Of a stretch of DNA of 64,000 nt, positions 27,906 to 37,398 are shown in pieces. The stretch is from contig NZ_CP029488.1 in the NCBI RefSeq assembly GCF_003177035.1, positions 3,602,501 to 3,666,500 on the forward strand, read 5' to 3'. Each line of letters starts with the position of its first letter. Positions within the stretch are counted from its first letter, which is position 1. A program made the position numbers and the translations under genes. The stretch comes from Salinisphaera sp. LB1 (GTDB taxonomy: Bacteria; Pseudomonadota; Gammaproteobacteria; Nevskiales; Salinisphaeraceae). The notes beneath the pieces were generated by a model, which had not been told where the DNA came from, ran no database searches, and saw nothing but the letters and a program-made list of their open reading frames with translations.

Positions 27906-28301
27906 TCAGGCGCGCTTTCGGCCCACCGTACCCAGACGGGCGGTCACCCATGCGACCCAGTCAATACCCAACACGCGAAGCAGCACAAGGGCCACGACTG
28001 CCCCGGCCGTATCGGCCATCCAGTCGTACGGGTCGCCGTCGCGGTAGCCGCTGGCCCACTGCATGATCTCGGTGCCGGCGGCAAAGACCGACAGCGCGAT
28101 CAGCACGCGGAACGGCATGCGCAGATACAGCGCGCCGAACCAGGCGCCCATGACGAGAAAGGCAGAGCCGTGTTCGAATTTATCGAAAAATGGGATGCCC
28201 GGCGCGGACGGCGGATTCGGCATCAGGCAGCCGTAGACGAAGATCGCGCACAAAACCAGACCGAGCGCCCACCACAGCCGCCGCACCTGGCGCGTGCTCA
28301 A
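27906..28301 (-). CDS. VanZ-like membrane protein
   Basis: A 131-residue protein with four hydrophobic helices and the VanZ features FFDKFEHGSAFLVMGAW and TEIMQWASGYRDGDPYDWMADTAG. The family is widespread and mostly of unknown role; VanZ itself gives low teicoplanin resistance. Its ATG overlaps the lolA stop (ATGA), so it is co-transcribed with lolA. Confidence 0.8.
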   Translation of the reverse strand: MSTRQVRRLWWALGLVLCAIFVYGCLMPNPPSAPGIPFFDKFEHGSAFLVMGAWFGALYLRMPFRVLIALSVFAAGTEIMQWASGYRDGDPYDWMADTAGAVVALVLLRVLGIDWVAWVTARLGTVGRKRA

Positions 28302-28957
28302 TGGGACGTACCCTGCCCGCCATTCCCATTCGCGCGGCCGTCCACCACTTCCACGTTATTCGGCACCTTCAGGGTGAACTTCGATTCCGGGATTTTCGGA
28401 TTGATCTTGACGTTGCCGAAGCTGATGCTGGTGGTCTGCCCAAGGTGGTCGTGCAGCTTCATCAGCGCCGGTACGTCGTTCTTCAAACCCAGATCCACGG
28501 ATTTGAAATCGGTGTCCTTGGCTTTGGGTGTCAGGTGCACCCAGGTCAGCCCGTCGCGCTGGCCGCCATTGGTGATCTTGAACGCGTCGTTCAGGGCTTC
28601 GCCTCCAGTCAGCAACAGCGCGGGGGTCGCCTTGAGCGTGGCGCCGATATCGCGCACCGTCACCTGCGCCAGATCGACGTCGTAGAACTTGAAGACCTTG
28701 CCGTTGCTGACAATGATCTGCTTGTAGGGTTTTTTGTATTCCCAGCGGAATTTCTTCGGCCGCGACAGCAGGAACGTGCCGCTGGCCTGCTGCACGATAT
28801 TGCCGTTGTCGTCGCGCTGGACCTGCTGGAAATCGGCCGACAGCGTATTGACCTTGTTGTAGAAACCCTGGAGGGCCTTGGAACCCGACTCGGCCTGGGC
28901 CAGACCGGCAACGCAGAAAAGCATCACAAACGCGACGAGCCAGCGGGTCATCCGCAT
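28298..28957 (-). CDS. lolA: outer-membrane lipoprotein carrier protein LolA
   Basis: A 219-residue periplasmic protein of normal length with signal peptide MRMTRWLVAFVMLFCVAGL and a likely cut after AQA. The mature part has TLSADFQQVQRD, GTFLLSRPKKFRWEY and the C-terminal FTLKVPNNVEVVDG typical of LolA. It takes lipoproteins from LolCDE to LolB. The ATG at 28957 is supported by GAGGA seven bases upstream; ten extra codons upstream are discarded. It follows ftsK, as in other gammaproteobacteria. Confidence 0.94.
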   Translation of the reverse strand: MRMTRWLVAFVMLFCVAGLAQAESGSKALQGFYNKVNTLSADFQQVQRDDNGNIVQQASGTFLLSRPKKFRWEYKKPYKQIIVSNGKVFKFYDVDLAQVTVRDIGATLKATPALLLTGGEALNDAFKITNGGQRDGLTWVHLTPKAKDTDFKSVDLGLKNDVPALMKLHDHLGQTTSISFGNVKINPKIPESKFTLKVPNNVEVVDGRANGNGGQGTSH

Positions 28958-29077
28958 ACCTGAATCCTCGATGTCACGGGCGGACAACTCGATGGCCGCC
29001 GTCGAATAGAATGGCGATGATGCCGGCGAGCGTGGCGACGCCGCCGTGAATCACGCCTGAACTGGTCTGCGCGGCGC

Positions 29078-31588
29078 TCAATCGTCGTCCGGCGGCGCCG
29101 GCGCCAGCACCTCACGCCCACCGCTGCCTTCGGCCGGGCCGACGACGCCAGCGTTCTCCATTTGTTCGATCAGCCGCGCCGAGCGGTTGTAGCCCACGCG
29201 CAGCCGGCGCTGTACATAGGAAATCGAAGCCTTGCGCGACTTGAGCACGATGGCGACCGCCTGATCGTAGAGCGGATCGGCCTCGACATCGTCCTCGCCG
29301 TCCGCGCCGCCCTCGGCATCGCCGGCGCCGCCTTCGAGAATCTCCTCGATATAGTCCGGCTGGCCGGTCTGCTTGAGGTATTCCACCACCTTATGCACTT
29401 CGTGGTCGTCCACGAAAGCGCCATGCACGCGATTGGAAAATCCGGTGCCGGGCGGCAGGTACAACATGTCGCCGTGGCCGAGCAGGCTTTCCGCACCCTG
29501 TTGGTCGAGAATCGTACGCGAGTCTATCTTCGAGGCCACCTGGAACGCGACACGCGTCGGGATATTGGCCTTGATCAGGCCGGTGATCACGTCCACCGAG
29601 GGCCGCTGCGTGGCCAGAATCATGTGCAGCCCGGCCGCGCGCGCCTTCTGCGCGATACGGGCGATCAGCTCTTCCACCTTCTTGCCGACCACCATCATCA
29701 TGTCGGCCAACTCGTCGACGATGATCACCACCGCCGGCAGGGGCTGGAGCGTCGGCAGTTCTTCGCCGGCCTCGGCGGCCTCGTTGGACTGCGCGTTCTT
29801 CGCGATCGGGTCCTCGATCGGCTGGCCGGCCTCGATGGCTTTTTTCACCTTCGTGTTGAAGCCGGCCATGTTGCGCACGCCGAGCGCGGCCATGAGCTTG
29901 TAGCGGCGCTCCATCTCGCCCACGCACCAACGCAGCGCGTTGGCCGCGTCCTTCATGTCGGTGACCACCGGCGCCAGCAGATGCGGAATGCCTTCGTAGA
30001 CCGACAGCTCGAGCATCTTCGGGTCGATCATGATCAGGCGGACCTCTTCGGCCGTCGCCTTGTGCAGAATCGACAGAATCATGGCATTCACCGCCACCGA
30101 CTTGCCCGAACCCGTGGTGCCGGCCACCAGCATGTGCGGCATCTTCGCCAGATCGGCGGTGACCGGACTGCCGCCAATGTCCTTGCCGAGTGCGAGCGTG
30201 AGCGGCGACGTGGCATTGGCATAACGCGACGAGTCGAGAATCTCGCGCAGCGCGACGATCTCGCGATCGGCATTGGGGATCTCCAGGCCCACCACGGACT
30301 TGCCCGGGATCACCTCCACCACGCGCACGCTGGTGGTCGACATCGCCCGCGCCAGATCCTTGGCCAGATTGGAGATCTGGTTGACCTTCACACCCGGCGC
30401 CGGGTCGATCTCGAAGCGCGTGACCACCGGGCCCGGCTGCACCGCCACCACCTTGGCCTGTACGTTGAAATCCGCAAGATGCTGTTCGAGCTGCGCCGAC
30501 ATGTGCTGCAGCACGGCCTCGTCCTGGTCGCTCTTGGGTTCGCGCGCCGGATCGAGCAGCTCGATCGGCGGAATCGGGCTGTCGCGTTCGGGATCGTACC
30601 GGGGCACATCGACCGGCTGTTCGCTGATCGGCAGATCGAGTTGGGTCGCCTTCTTCTTGCCGCTCTTGTCTTTCTTCTTGGGCTTGTTGACCGCGACGGA
30701 GCCACTACCAGCCGCGGACTCCGGCGCAGCCGCGGCGGGTTTTGGCGCGGCCTCGGTTGGGTCCAGGGTCGGCGCCTTGCGTTTCTTGGCGCGTCGTTTC
30801 TCGCGCCGGCTGGGTTTCGGCGGCGCGGCGGCGCGCTGTGCCGCGCGTTCGGCCCGGTCGGCGCGCCAGGCGCCGACGCGGTCGACCATCGCCCTCAGCA
30901 TGCCGATGGCGCCACCCAGCACAAATTGGCCGATGCGTTCGGCCACCGCCAGCCAGGAAAACCCAAGGCCCATGGAAAGCGTGATCACGAACACGGTGGT
31001 CAAGGCCCAGGCCGCGCCGATCATCTTGATCACGCCGGCCAACGGGCGCGCCGCGGCCACGCCCACGACCCCGCCGCTGCCTTGCGGCAGACCGGTCGCC
31101 TGAATGCCGCCGAATATCAGCCAGGCCAGGCCGCAGGCCGAAATCAGGCACAGCAACAACGAACCCGCCCGGATGCTCTTGGACATGAGCTCGCCGCTCG
31201 GCCGCTTGCGATCGACGAAAATCAGCCAACCGCCGTACAGCACCAAAAACGGAAAAATGAACCCGAGATAACCGAACAGGCTGAGCAGGACATCCGCAAA
31301 CCAGGCGCCAGGTACCCCGAGCAGATTGTGCACCGCGGTGCCGTTGCCGTTGTCGGACCAGCCCGGGTCGGCCGGGTTATACGAGATCAACGCCGCCAGC
31401 AGAAACAGCGTGATCGCCATGGCGATGAACAGCGCCGCTTCACGCAACAAGCGGCCGAGACGCTGACGATAGGCGCTCGGCGCCGCGTCGACGTCGTTGG
31501 CCGCACTGCGCGCGCGGCTTTTGGGGCCGGCCTTGGCGGCCTTGGACGCGGAATCCGCCTTGCCCTGCCTGCTCGCTGCCCTGGCCAT
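29078..31588 (-). CDS. ftsK: DNA translocase FtsK
   Basis: An 836-residue translocase. A basic N-terminus is followed by four or five membrane helices (about 50-220), a Lys/Ala/Pro-rich linker (about 240-330), the motor with Walker [13 protein letters not shown] (near residue 490) and Walker [14 protein letters not shown], and the C-terminal gamma domain ([19 protein letters not shown]). It pumps chromosome dimers at the septum and activates XerCD. The linker is short compared with E. coli FtsK (1329 residues), as is common outside enterics. Confidence 0.97.
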   Translation of the reverse strand: MARAASRQGKADSASKAAKAGPKSRARSAANDVDAAPSAYRQRLGRLLREAALFIAMAITLFLLAALISYNPADPGWSDNGNGTAVHNLLGVPGAWFADVLLSLFGYLGFIFPFLVLYGGWLIFVDRKRPSGELMSKSIRAGSLLLCLISACGLAWLIFGGIQATGLPQGSGGVVGVAAARPLAGVIKMIGAAWALTTVFVITLSMGLGFSWLAVAERIGQFVLGGAIGMLRAMVDRVGAWRADRAERAAQRAAAPPKPSRREKRRAKKRKAPTLDPTEAAPKPAAAAPESAAGSGSVAVNKPKKKDKSGKKKATQLDLPISEQPVDVPRYDPERDSPIPPIELLDPAREPKSDQDEAVLQHMSAQLEQHLADFNVQAKVVAVQPGPVVTRFEIDPAPGVKVNQISNLAKDLARAMSTTSVRVVEVIPGKSVVGLEIPNADREIVALREILDSSRYANATSPLTLALGKDIGGSPVTADLAKMPHMLVAGTTGSGKSVAVNAMILSILHKATAEEVRLIMIDPKMLELSVYEGIPHLLAPVVTDMKDAANALRWCVGEMERRYKLMAALGVRNMAGFNTKVKKAIEAGQPIEDPIAKNAQSNEAAEAGEELPTLQPLPAVVIIVDELADMMMVVGKKVEELIARIAQKARAAGLHMILATQRPSVDVITGLIKANIPTRVAFQVASKIDSRTILDQQGAESLLGHGDMLYLPPGTGFSNRVHGAFVDDHEVHKVVEYLKQTGQPDYIEEILEGGAGDAEGGADGEDDVEADPLYDQAVAIVLKSRKASISYVQRRLRVGYNRSARLIEQMENAGVVGPAEGSGGREVLAPAPPDDD

Positions 31589-31760
31589 TACCGCTGCACT
31601 CCACGGATGCGATCGAAGTCGATGGGTTGTGGTTCCGTAGTCCTCATGCGCATAGTGTAACCGAGGCTCATTGCTAGCTGTTGTGAGCGTCGGCGCAGAC
31701 CCTTGAATTCAGGCTGTTTGCGCCAATATCGACGACACACGAGGCTAATACGAGGTAACG

Positions 31761-32096
31761 ATGTCGGTCCGCCATTTCCTGCTTACCGAAGACGGCGCGA
31801 TGGAGGAGTTCACCGAAGACGAGGCATCGGCGGTTGCTGAAGGCAAGCGCGATCTGCCCCGCTTCGCCGAGCAGCAGTTGCGCTATGTACAGGTCGCCTT
31901 CGACGATCAAGCCAACGACGAGGGCGAGATCCAGGTCAAGACCCTGGGCGCCATCGTGAAATTCGATGATGCCGGACGCCTGACCGAGGCCGATCGCGCG
32001 CACGATGCCCAGGAAGAACTCAACGAATTCGAACACGACGCCTGCGTGCAGTTCGCGCTGCGCGACACCCTGCCCCGGAGTTATGCCCTGAATTGA
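31761..32096 (+). CDS. small acidic conserved hypothetical protein
   Basis: A 111-residue acidic protein (MSVRHFLLTEDGAMEEFT...) with no membrane segment or known motif that I recognise. GAGGTAACG directly before the ATG is a good ribosome site. It begins a plus-strand run (this gene, the GNAT protein, aat) divergent from ftsK. Codon use matches its neighbours, so it looks like a real core gene; function unknown. Confidence 0.7.
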   Translation: MSVRHFLLTEDGAMEEFTEDEASAVAEGKRDLPRFAEQQLRYVQVAFDDQANDEGEIQVKTLGAIVKFDDAGRLTEADRAHDAQEELNEFEHDACVQFALRDTLPRSYALN

Positions 32097-32163
32097 TGGG
32101 TACGGATGCCCGCGTGTTCCAAGGGCGCCCGGCCGGGCGGCGCTTCATTCCACCCGCGATATC

Positions 32164-33306
32164 ATGGCGACACTGACGCAGGCCGAAAGCATTCTCGATG
32201 TGGATGCCGCCGAGTGGAATGCGCTCTGTGGTACCGACCAGCCGTTCATCCAGCATGGTTTTCTGGCGTCGCTGGAGGCCAGCGGCAGCGTGTCGCCCGA
32301 ACTCGGCTGGCAGCCGGCCCATGCCTTGCTGCGCACCGACGACGGCGCCCTCGTTGCCGCGGCCCCCTTGTATCTGAAAGATCATTCCATGGGCGAATTC
32401 GTATTCGATTTCGCCTGGGCCAACGCTTATGCCCAGGTCGGGCTGAATTACTACCCGAAACTGCTCAACGCCGTGCCGTTCACGCCCGTCTCCGGTCCGC
32501 GCCTGTTGGCCCGTGACGATGGCGCGCGCCGCGCGCTGGCCGGGGCACTGGCCAAACTGCCGGAGCACATGGGCGTATCGTCGTTGCACAGCTTGTTCGG
32601 TGACGACAGCTCCACCGCGGCCATGCTCGGCGCCGACGCGCACGCCCGCCGCGGCTGCCAGTACCGCTGGTTCAATCGCGGCTACGCCGATTTCGATGCA
32701 TTCCTGCAGCAACTGTCGTCCAAACGGCGCAAGGAAATCCGGCGCGAGCGCCGCCGCATGACCGATGCCGGCGTAGCCATCGTCGTACGGCGCCCGGATG
32801 AGATCCCAGCAGCACTGTGGGACACGCTCTACGCATTCTATGATCGGACCTACGCCATTCGCGGCCAGGATCCCTATCTGACACCCGCATTCTTCGCCGA
32901 GCTGACGACGCGCATGCGCGATCAGGTGTTGTTCTTCATCGCCTACCACAACGACCATCCCGTGGGCATGGCCTTCATGATGCGCAGCGCCGACACCCTG
33001 TACGGTCGTCACTGGGGCTGCGAGACCGATTACCACAGCCTGCATTTCGAGACCTGTTACTACACCGGCATCGAATACTGCATCGAACACGGGCTGGCCT
33101 GCTTCGATGCCGGCGCCCAGGGCGAACACAAGATTCGGCGCGGTTTCGAGCCGGTCGCCACCTGGTCCACGCATGTGATCGCCGATCCGCGACTGGAACA
33201 CGCCATCGGCGACTTCGTGGAACGCGAGGCCGCCATGATGGCGGACTTCGAGGCCGAGCAACGCCAGCGCTGCAATTTCGAACAAGCGCCGGCGACACCG
33301 CCGTGA
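32164..33306 (+). CDS. DUF482 / GNAT-fold protein (COG3146)
   Basis: A 380-residue protein of the FemX-like GNAT family once called 'peptidogalycan biosynthesis'. Signature pieces are PFIQHGFLASLEASGSV, YPKLLNAVPFTPVSGPRLL, SSKRRKEIRRERRRM, HWGCETDYHSLHFETCYYTGI and FDAGAQGEHKIRRGFEPV. Proteins of this type are conserved near aat in several proteobacteria; the reaction is unknown, an aminoacyl- or acyl-transfer being inferred from the fold. Its stop overlaps the aat start. Confidence 0.83.
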   Translation: MATLTQAESILDVDAAEWNALCGTDQPFIQHGFLASLEASGSVSPELGWQPAHALLRTDDGALVAAAPLYLKDHSMGEFVFDFAWANAYAQVGLNYYPKLLNAVPFTPVSGPRLLARDDGARRALAGALAKLPEHMGVSSLHSLFGDDSSTAAMLGADAHARRGCQYRWFNRGYADFDAFLQQLSSKRRKEIRRERRRMTDAGVAIVVRRPDEIPAALWDTLYAFYDRTYAIRGQDPYLTPAFFAELTTRMRDQVLFFIAYHNDHPVGMAFMMRSADTLYGRHWGCETDYHSLHFETCYYTGIEYCIEHGLACFDAGAQGEHKIRRGFEPVATWSTHVIADPRLEHAIGDFVEREAAMMADFEAEQRQRCNFEQAPATPP

Positions 33307-34073
33307 GTGGCCTCCGACTCTACTGGCTGGACCCCAACCAGCCGGACGGCGCATTTCCCGATCCCGAGCTGGCCCTGGAAGAACCCAACGGCCTGCTCGC
33401 CATGGGCGGCGACCTCTCGCCCCAGCGCCTGCTTCGCGCCTACTCGCTCGGCATATTTCCCTGGTACAACCCGGACGAATCCATTCTGTGGTGGTCGCCG
33501 GACCCGCGTACCGTATTTCCCACGGACGGCGTCCGCGTCTCGCGGCGCTTTCAACGCACGCTCGCGCGACCGGACTATGCCGTATCGCTCGACCGCGCCT
33601 TTTGCCGCGTCATCCAGCAATGCGCCGCGCTGCGTGCCCATCGCGAAGGCACCTGGCTGGGCCCCGAAATGCGGGCGGCATACATCCGGCTGCACGAACT
33701 CGGCCATGCCCATTCGGTCGAAGTATGGCGCGAGGGTGAACTCATCGGCGGCCTGTACGGCGTCGCCTGCGGGCGCGTGTTCTTCGGCGAATCCATGTTC
33801 AGCACCGCCACCGATGCCAGCAAGATCGCGCTGACGTGGCTCGCGCGCCAACTGCATGCCTGGGGTTATCGGTATCTCGACGGCCAGGTAGGTTCACCGC
33901 ATCTGTATCGCATGGGCGCGATCGACATCCCGCGCGCGCATTTCCTGGATGCCATCCGCCAGCCGGAACCCGCCGCGCCCCCCGAATCGCCCTGGCATTT
34001 CACCATCGACGCGCCCCGGGACCCGGCGCATCTTGAAAAAAGCCAGCGCACCAATACATCACGTACCAACTAA
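33303..34073 (+). CDS. aat: leucyl/phenylalanyl-tRNA-protein transferase
   Basis: A 256-residue enzyme of the N-degron pathway, adding Leu or Phe to proteins with N-terminal Arg or Lys so that ClpAP degrades them. Motifs: FPDPELALEEPNGLLAMGGD, AYSLGIFPWYNPDESILWWS, GLYGVACGRVFFGESMFS and WGYRYLDGQVGSPHLYRMGA. It starts with GTG overlapping the upstream stop. The arginyltransferase gene (bpt/ate) that often follows aat is not present; infA comes next. Confidence 0.96.
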   Translation: MSGLRLYWLDPNQPDGAFPDPELALEEPNGLLAMGGDLSPQRLLRAYSLGIFPWYNPDESILWWSPDPRTVFPTDGVRVSRRFQRTLARPDYAVSLDRAFCRVIQQCAALRAHREGTWLGPEMRAAYIRLHELGHAHSVEVWREGELIGGLYGVACGRVFFGESMFSTATDASKIALTWLARQLHAWGYRYLDGQVGSPHLYRMGAIDIPRAHFLDAIRQPEPAAPPESPWHFTIDAPRDPAHLEKSQRTNTSRTN

Positions 34074-34200
34074 GCCATTGATGCGCCGGTCGCTTAAAAC
34101 CGGGGCGCGAGCCGCCGTATCCAAAGCGTGATTGAACCCCGCGCGCACATGGCAGATAATTCCGCGCGTCAAACCGCGCAGAGCAAGAGATCAGGAGCTA

Positions 34201-34419
34201 ATGGCAAAAGAAGACCACATCGAGATGGAAGGCACCGTCGTCGAGACGCTGCCCAACACCACATTCCGCGTGAAGCTGGAAAACGGCCACATCGTGACCG
34301 CCCACATCTCCGGCAAGATGCGCAAGCATTACATCCGAATCCTGCGCGGCGACAGTGTCACCGTCCAGATCACCCCCTACGACCTCACGAAGGGTCGCAT
34401 CACGTACCGCGGCCGCTAA
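34201..34419 (+). CDS. infA: translation initiation factor IF-1
   Basis: A 72-residue S1/OB-fold protein essentially identical in pattern to known IF-1: [47 protein letters not shown]. It occupies the A site of the 30S subunit during initiation. AGGAG stands shortly before the ATG; an upstream in-frame extension is discarded. Confidence 0.98.
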   Translation: MAKEDHIEMEGTVVETLPNTTFRVKLENGHIVTAHISGKMRKHYIRILRGDSVTVQITPYDLTKGRITYRGR

Positions 34420-34430
34420 CACGCCCCGCA

Positions 34431-34449
34431 AGTGACGCGGTGCGTCACT
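34431..34449. terminator. hairpin after infA
   Basis: A perfect 8-bp stem (AGTGACGC / GCGTCACT) with a 3-base loop, 11 bp after the infA stop. It lacks a T-run, so terminator function is only likely from position. Confidence 0.45.
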
Positions 34450-34521
34450 CTCTGACGCCCGCACCATCAAATGCTGCCCTGGCGTTCAGGCCAACATTCT
34501 GATTAGACTGCGATTCCCGAC

Positions 34522-34537
34522 TGGCACAACTCGTGCT
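34522..34537 (+). promoter_or_regulatory. sigma-54 promoter of the pilin gene
   Basis: TGGCACAACTCGTGCT matches the RpoN consensus TGGCACG-N4-TTGCW at the -24 GG and -12 GC with correct spacing. It lies 60 bp before the pilin ATG, leaving room for a short leader. Pilin genes in Pseudomonas and others are driven by RpoN with PilR, which supports the call. Confidence 0.85.
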
Positions 34538-34596
34538 TTCATATGCGTGCGTCCAGTCGACATGACTATTTTCAGCACTCAAGGGGGGAACCCGCA

Positions 34597-35031
34597 ATGA
34601 AGAAGCAACAAGGCTTCACACTGATCGAACTGATGATCGTGGTCGCGATCATCGGCATTTTGGCAGCGATCGCTATTCCGCAGTATCAGAATTATGTGAC
34701 GCGCGCGAAGTACCAGAATGGTGTATCCGCTCTTGAGAGTGCGAAGACAGCAGCCGCCTTGTGTATGCAAGAGAACGCCGGCGATGGCACTACTTGTGCC
34801 GCTGATAGCTCGGTCAAAAATGCAATTCCTGCTGATACCGACATAAAGAATTTCACATTTTCGAAGCCGTCTGGCGGCACCAACACAATCACTCTCTCCT
34901 TTAAAGGCGACAGCAGTGTAGGTGGTTGCACGGTTACAGCTAAAGGCACGATGCACAGCAGCGCCATCACTTGGGATTACCAAACAAGCGGAACGAATTG
35001 CGACAAATCGGTCACCGGTTACGGTAGCTAA
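34597..35031 (+). CDS. pilA: type IV pilin major subunit
   Basis: A 144-residue type IVa prepilin: short basic leader MKKQQG, cleavage before Phe, then [20 protein letters not shown] with the essential Glu5 and the long hydrophobic helix. Four cysteines follow, two near the C-terminus ([10 protein letters not shown] and GTNCDKS) that may form the D-loop disulfide. Base composition is lower in GC than the neighbours, common for pilins under exchange or selection. A strong Shine-Dalgarno (AAGGGGGG) precedes the ATG. No assembly genes are in the window. Confidence 0.95.
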   Translation: MKKQQGFTLIELMIVVAIIGILAAIAIPQYQNYVTRAKYQNGVSALESAKTAAALCMQENAGDGTTCAADSSVKNAIPADTDIKNFTFSKPSGGTNTITLSFKGDSSVGGCTVTAKGTMHSSAITWDYQTSGTNCDKSVTGYGS

Positions 35032-35052
35032 CAGCGTCACAATTTAGGCCGC

Positions 35053-35481
35053 GTAGGTCGGATTAGCGCAGCGTAATCCGACAGAATCGGGCCCGGGGCC
35101 AAATCAACGCCCCAGCGCTTGATCACCCACGGGGCGCTTCGGTGTCGGCTTACGACCTCCGGTCTAAGCCGACCTACTTGGTTTGGCGCAAGGTAGCGGC
35201 CCGCGTAGGTCGGATTAGCGCAGCGTCATCCGACAGAATCGGGCGCGGGACCGAATCAACGCCCCGATGCTTGATCACTCACGGGGCGCTTCGGTGTCGG
35301 CTTACGACCTGCGGTCTAAGCCGACCTACGTGGTTTGGCGCAAGGTAGCCGGCCGCGTGGGTTGGGTTAGCGCAGCGTCATCCGACAGAATCGGGCGCGG
35401 GGCCGAATCAACGCCCCGATGCTTGATCACTCACGGGGCGCTTCGGTGTCGGCTTACGACCTTCGGTCTAAGCCGACCTAC
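35053..35481. repeat. tandem array 3: three units of about 152 bp, related to arrays 1 and 2
   Basis: Units start at 35053, 35205 and 35357. Each has GTAGGTCGGATTAGCGCAGC..., a constant middle (AATCGGGC...CGGGGCGCTTCGGT) and GTCGGCTTACGACC...GGTCTAAGCCGACCTAC. The third unit's first arm is degenerate (GTGGGTTGGGTTAGC). It lies between the pilin stop and the ligase-like gene, the only array not in a convergent gap. Confidence 0.92.
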
Positions 35482-35708
35482 TTGGTTTGGTGCTCGGTCG
35501 CCGGCTGGCGTGGATCGCGGGGATGATTATAATCGGGCCACGGCGCGCGGCGGTCAGCGGCGCTATCTGGCTTCTGGCGTCATGACGCCGTCGGCTGCGC
35601 GCCGCGGATGCCGAACGGCAACATCGCCCTGCGCCCGCCGGCGATTCATGGGCAACGCACATATTAACGGCGCTTATTTCCGACCATGCATCGCTTGAAG
35701 TAACCCAC
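35482..35708. promoter_or_regulatory. upstream region of the ligase-like gene
   Basis: 227 bp after array 3. TATAAT at 35528-35533 (in GATTATAATCGGG) is a consensus -10 box, though no good -35 is seen at 17 bp. It is a plausible promoter for the ligase-like gene. Confidence 0.4.
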
Positions 35709-37157
35709 GTGCTCGGCAAGCGTTTCGACATGGCCCGGCACCGCGCCGTCATTGGCGTCTGGTTGGGCATCGGATGGCTGATGCCCATCGCCTCGGGCTT
35801 CGATTATCGACGGACGCTGCTCACCGTCGCTCTTTGCCTGGCCGGCGCATCCGCTGCAGTTGCGGCACGCAAACCCATCAACGGTGTTGCCGGCATCCTC
35901 CTGGTTGCCGTGTTTTTCCTCGGTGCCGTTTCCAGCGCCGCCAGTCCGCTGCCGGCCTGGAGTGCGCTCGATACCGGTTACACACTATTGCTGGTAGTCG
36001 CGGCGACATGCGCGCTCGCGCCCGGCCTGGATGCGCTGTCGCCGAGGCCCGAGCGGCTCATCGCGATGGCGGCCTTCGCGCCCATCGCCCTGGCTTGTAT
36101 CGCCGCGGTCGTCGTCATTGCCGCATCGCTGCTTAGCGGATTCGGGCTGCGATATCCCGAGCCGATGGGCAACTACGGCAATATCCGCTTCTTCGACCAA
36201 TACCAGACCTGGCTGCTGCCGTTTCTGCCGGCGGCCTTTGCGTTGTCGTGCCCGCTCCCACGGGCCCGTCGCGTCTTCTGGTGGGCGCTGGTAAGCGTGA
36301 TCGCGGTGTTTTTCTGGGCGCTGTACTGGCGTTCGGACGGGCGCGGAACGGGCTATGCCACGGCGCTGGCCACCCTGCTGGTACTGCTATTCTGCGGGCA
36401 TACGGGCCGCCGCCATGCGGTGGCGATGGCGATCTTTGCGCTGGGCGGCTACGTCGTCTACGGCTTCATGTTTGCCAACGGCGCCAGCCACGCCCAGCAC
36501 TTGCTGTCGGCATCGTCCGACGGCCGCCTTTACCTGTGGCGAATCGCGCTCGATCAGATCCTGCGTCATCCGCTGCTGGGCATCGGCCCGATGATGTTCG
36601 CGGATATCGACACCGGCCTGGCGGCGCACCCGCATAACGCCATTTTGCAGTTCGCCGCCGAATGGGGGGTGCCGGCCACCATCCTCATTGTGGCCGGTAT
36701 CGCCTGGCTTTTATATCGCTGGCTGCGCTTTGCGCGACGCGCGTCGCGCGGTGGCGAGCACTCAAGGCGATGGCTCGTGGTGGCGCTAACCGCTTCACTG
36801 TTTGCCGGGTGCATACACGCGCTGGTCAGTGGCGTCATCGTCATGCCGGCGAGCCAGTTCATGGGCGCGACCGTCTGCGGCCTGGCCTTTGCGCTGTATG
36901 GCGCGTCCTCCCGACACCAAGCGATCGGCGCATTGGGCTTGCCGAGCCCAACAGGTCGAGCGGTTTTCGCGCTGGTCATTTTAACGGCCGCGGCCTATAC
37001 GGCGCTTTTCAGCTATTGGCACGGCCCGCACCGCGGCGCACCGGGCATCAAGACGAATAGCGTTTATTTACGTAACGCCAACGAGCCACGCTTCTGGGCG
37101 GACGGCACGCTGATCGGCCGACGCCCGCGCCTGCCTCCGGACACCATCGAGCAATAA
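35709..37157 (+). CDS. O-antigen ligase / pilin O-oligosaccharyltransferase-like membrane protein
   Basis: A 482-residue protein with ten or more hydrophobic helices and the Wzy_C signature in its large loop: SDGRLYLWRIALDQILRHPLLGIGP then AAHPHNAILQFAAEWG. This HPHN...E pattern is shared by WaaL ligases and PglL/TfpO enzymes that glycosylate pilins. Being next to pilA, as tfpO is in Pseudomonas, a pilin glycosylation role is attractive but unproven. It begins with GTG (or ATG seven codons on). Confidence 0.75.
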   Translation: MLGKRFDMARHRAVIGVWLGIGWLMPIASGFDYRRTLLTVALCLAGASAAVAARKPINGVAGILLVAVFFLGAVSSAASPLPAWSALDTGYTLLLVVAATCALAPGLDALSPRPERLIAMAAFAPIALACIAAVVVIAASLLSGFGLRYPEPMGNYGNIRFFDQYQTWLLPFLPAAFALSCPLPRARRVFWWALVSVIAVFFWALYWRSDGRGTGYATALATLLVLLFCGHTGRRHAVAMAIFALGGYVVYGFMFANGASHAQHLLSASSDGRLYLWRIALDQILRHPLLGIGPMMFADIDTGLAAHPHNAILQFAAEWGVPATILIVAGIAWLLYRWLRFARRASRGGEHSRRWLVVALTASLFAGCIHALVSGVIVMPASQFMGATVCGLAFALYGASSRHQAIGALGLPSPTGRAVFALVILTAAAYTALFSYWHGPHRGAPGIKTNSVYLRNANEPRFWADGTLIGRRPRLPPDTIEQ

Positions 37158-37398
37158 TCACGACCCACTCGGCCCGGCGTATGTTTGACGTAAAATTTGG
37201 CCGCATAAACGCCGCGGCCAGCCTCGGGCCACCCGGCGGCCACGGCAACCGGCTGTGAATCCGCCGTCTGCGCGGGCTTCATGTTGTTAAGCACTGCCAG
37301 AAAGCCGGGCCCGAAGCGGCTGGGCCGTCGATAATTATTGAAAGTCCGCACGATTTCGACGACGATATGCAACACGTCTATTATTTACGTGCCGCGCC

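Noticed and set aside
29162-31660. 832-aa plus-strand ORF opposite ftsK
   Set aside because: Antisense to the whole of ftsK; composition (His/Arg/Gln-rich) is that of a reverse-frame shadow.
34431-34449. Hairpin after infA as a member of the large repeat family
   Set aside because: Its stem (AGTGACGC) is unrelated to the GTCGGATTA/GTCGGCTTA palindromes.
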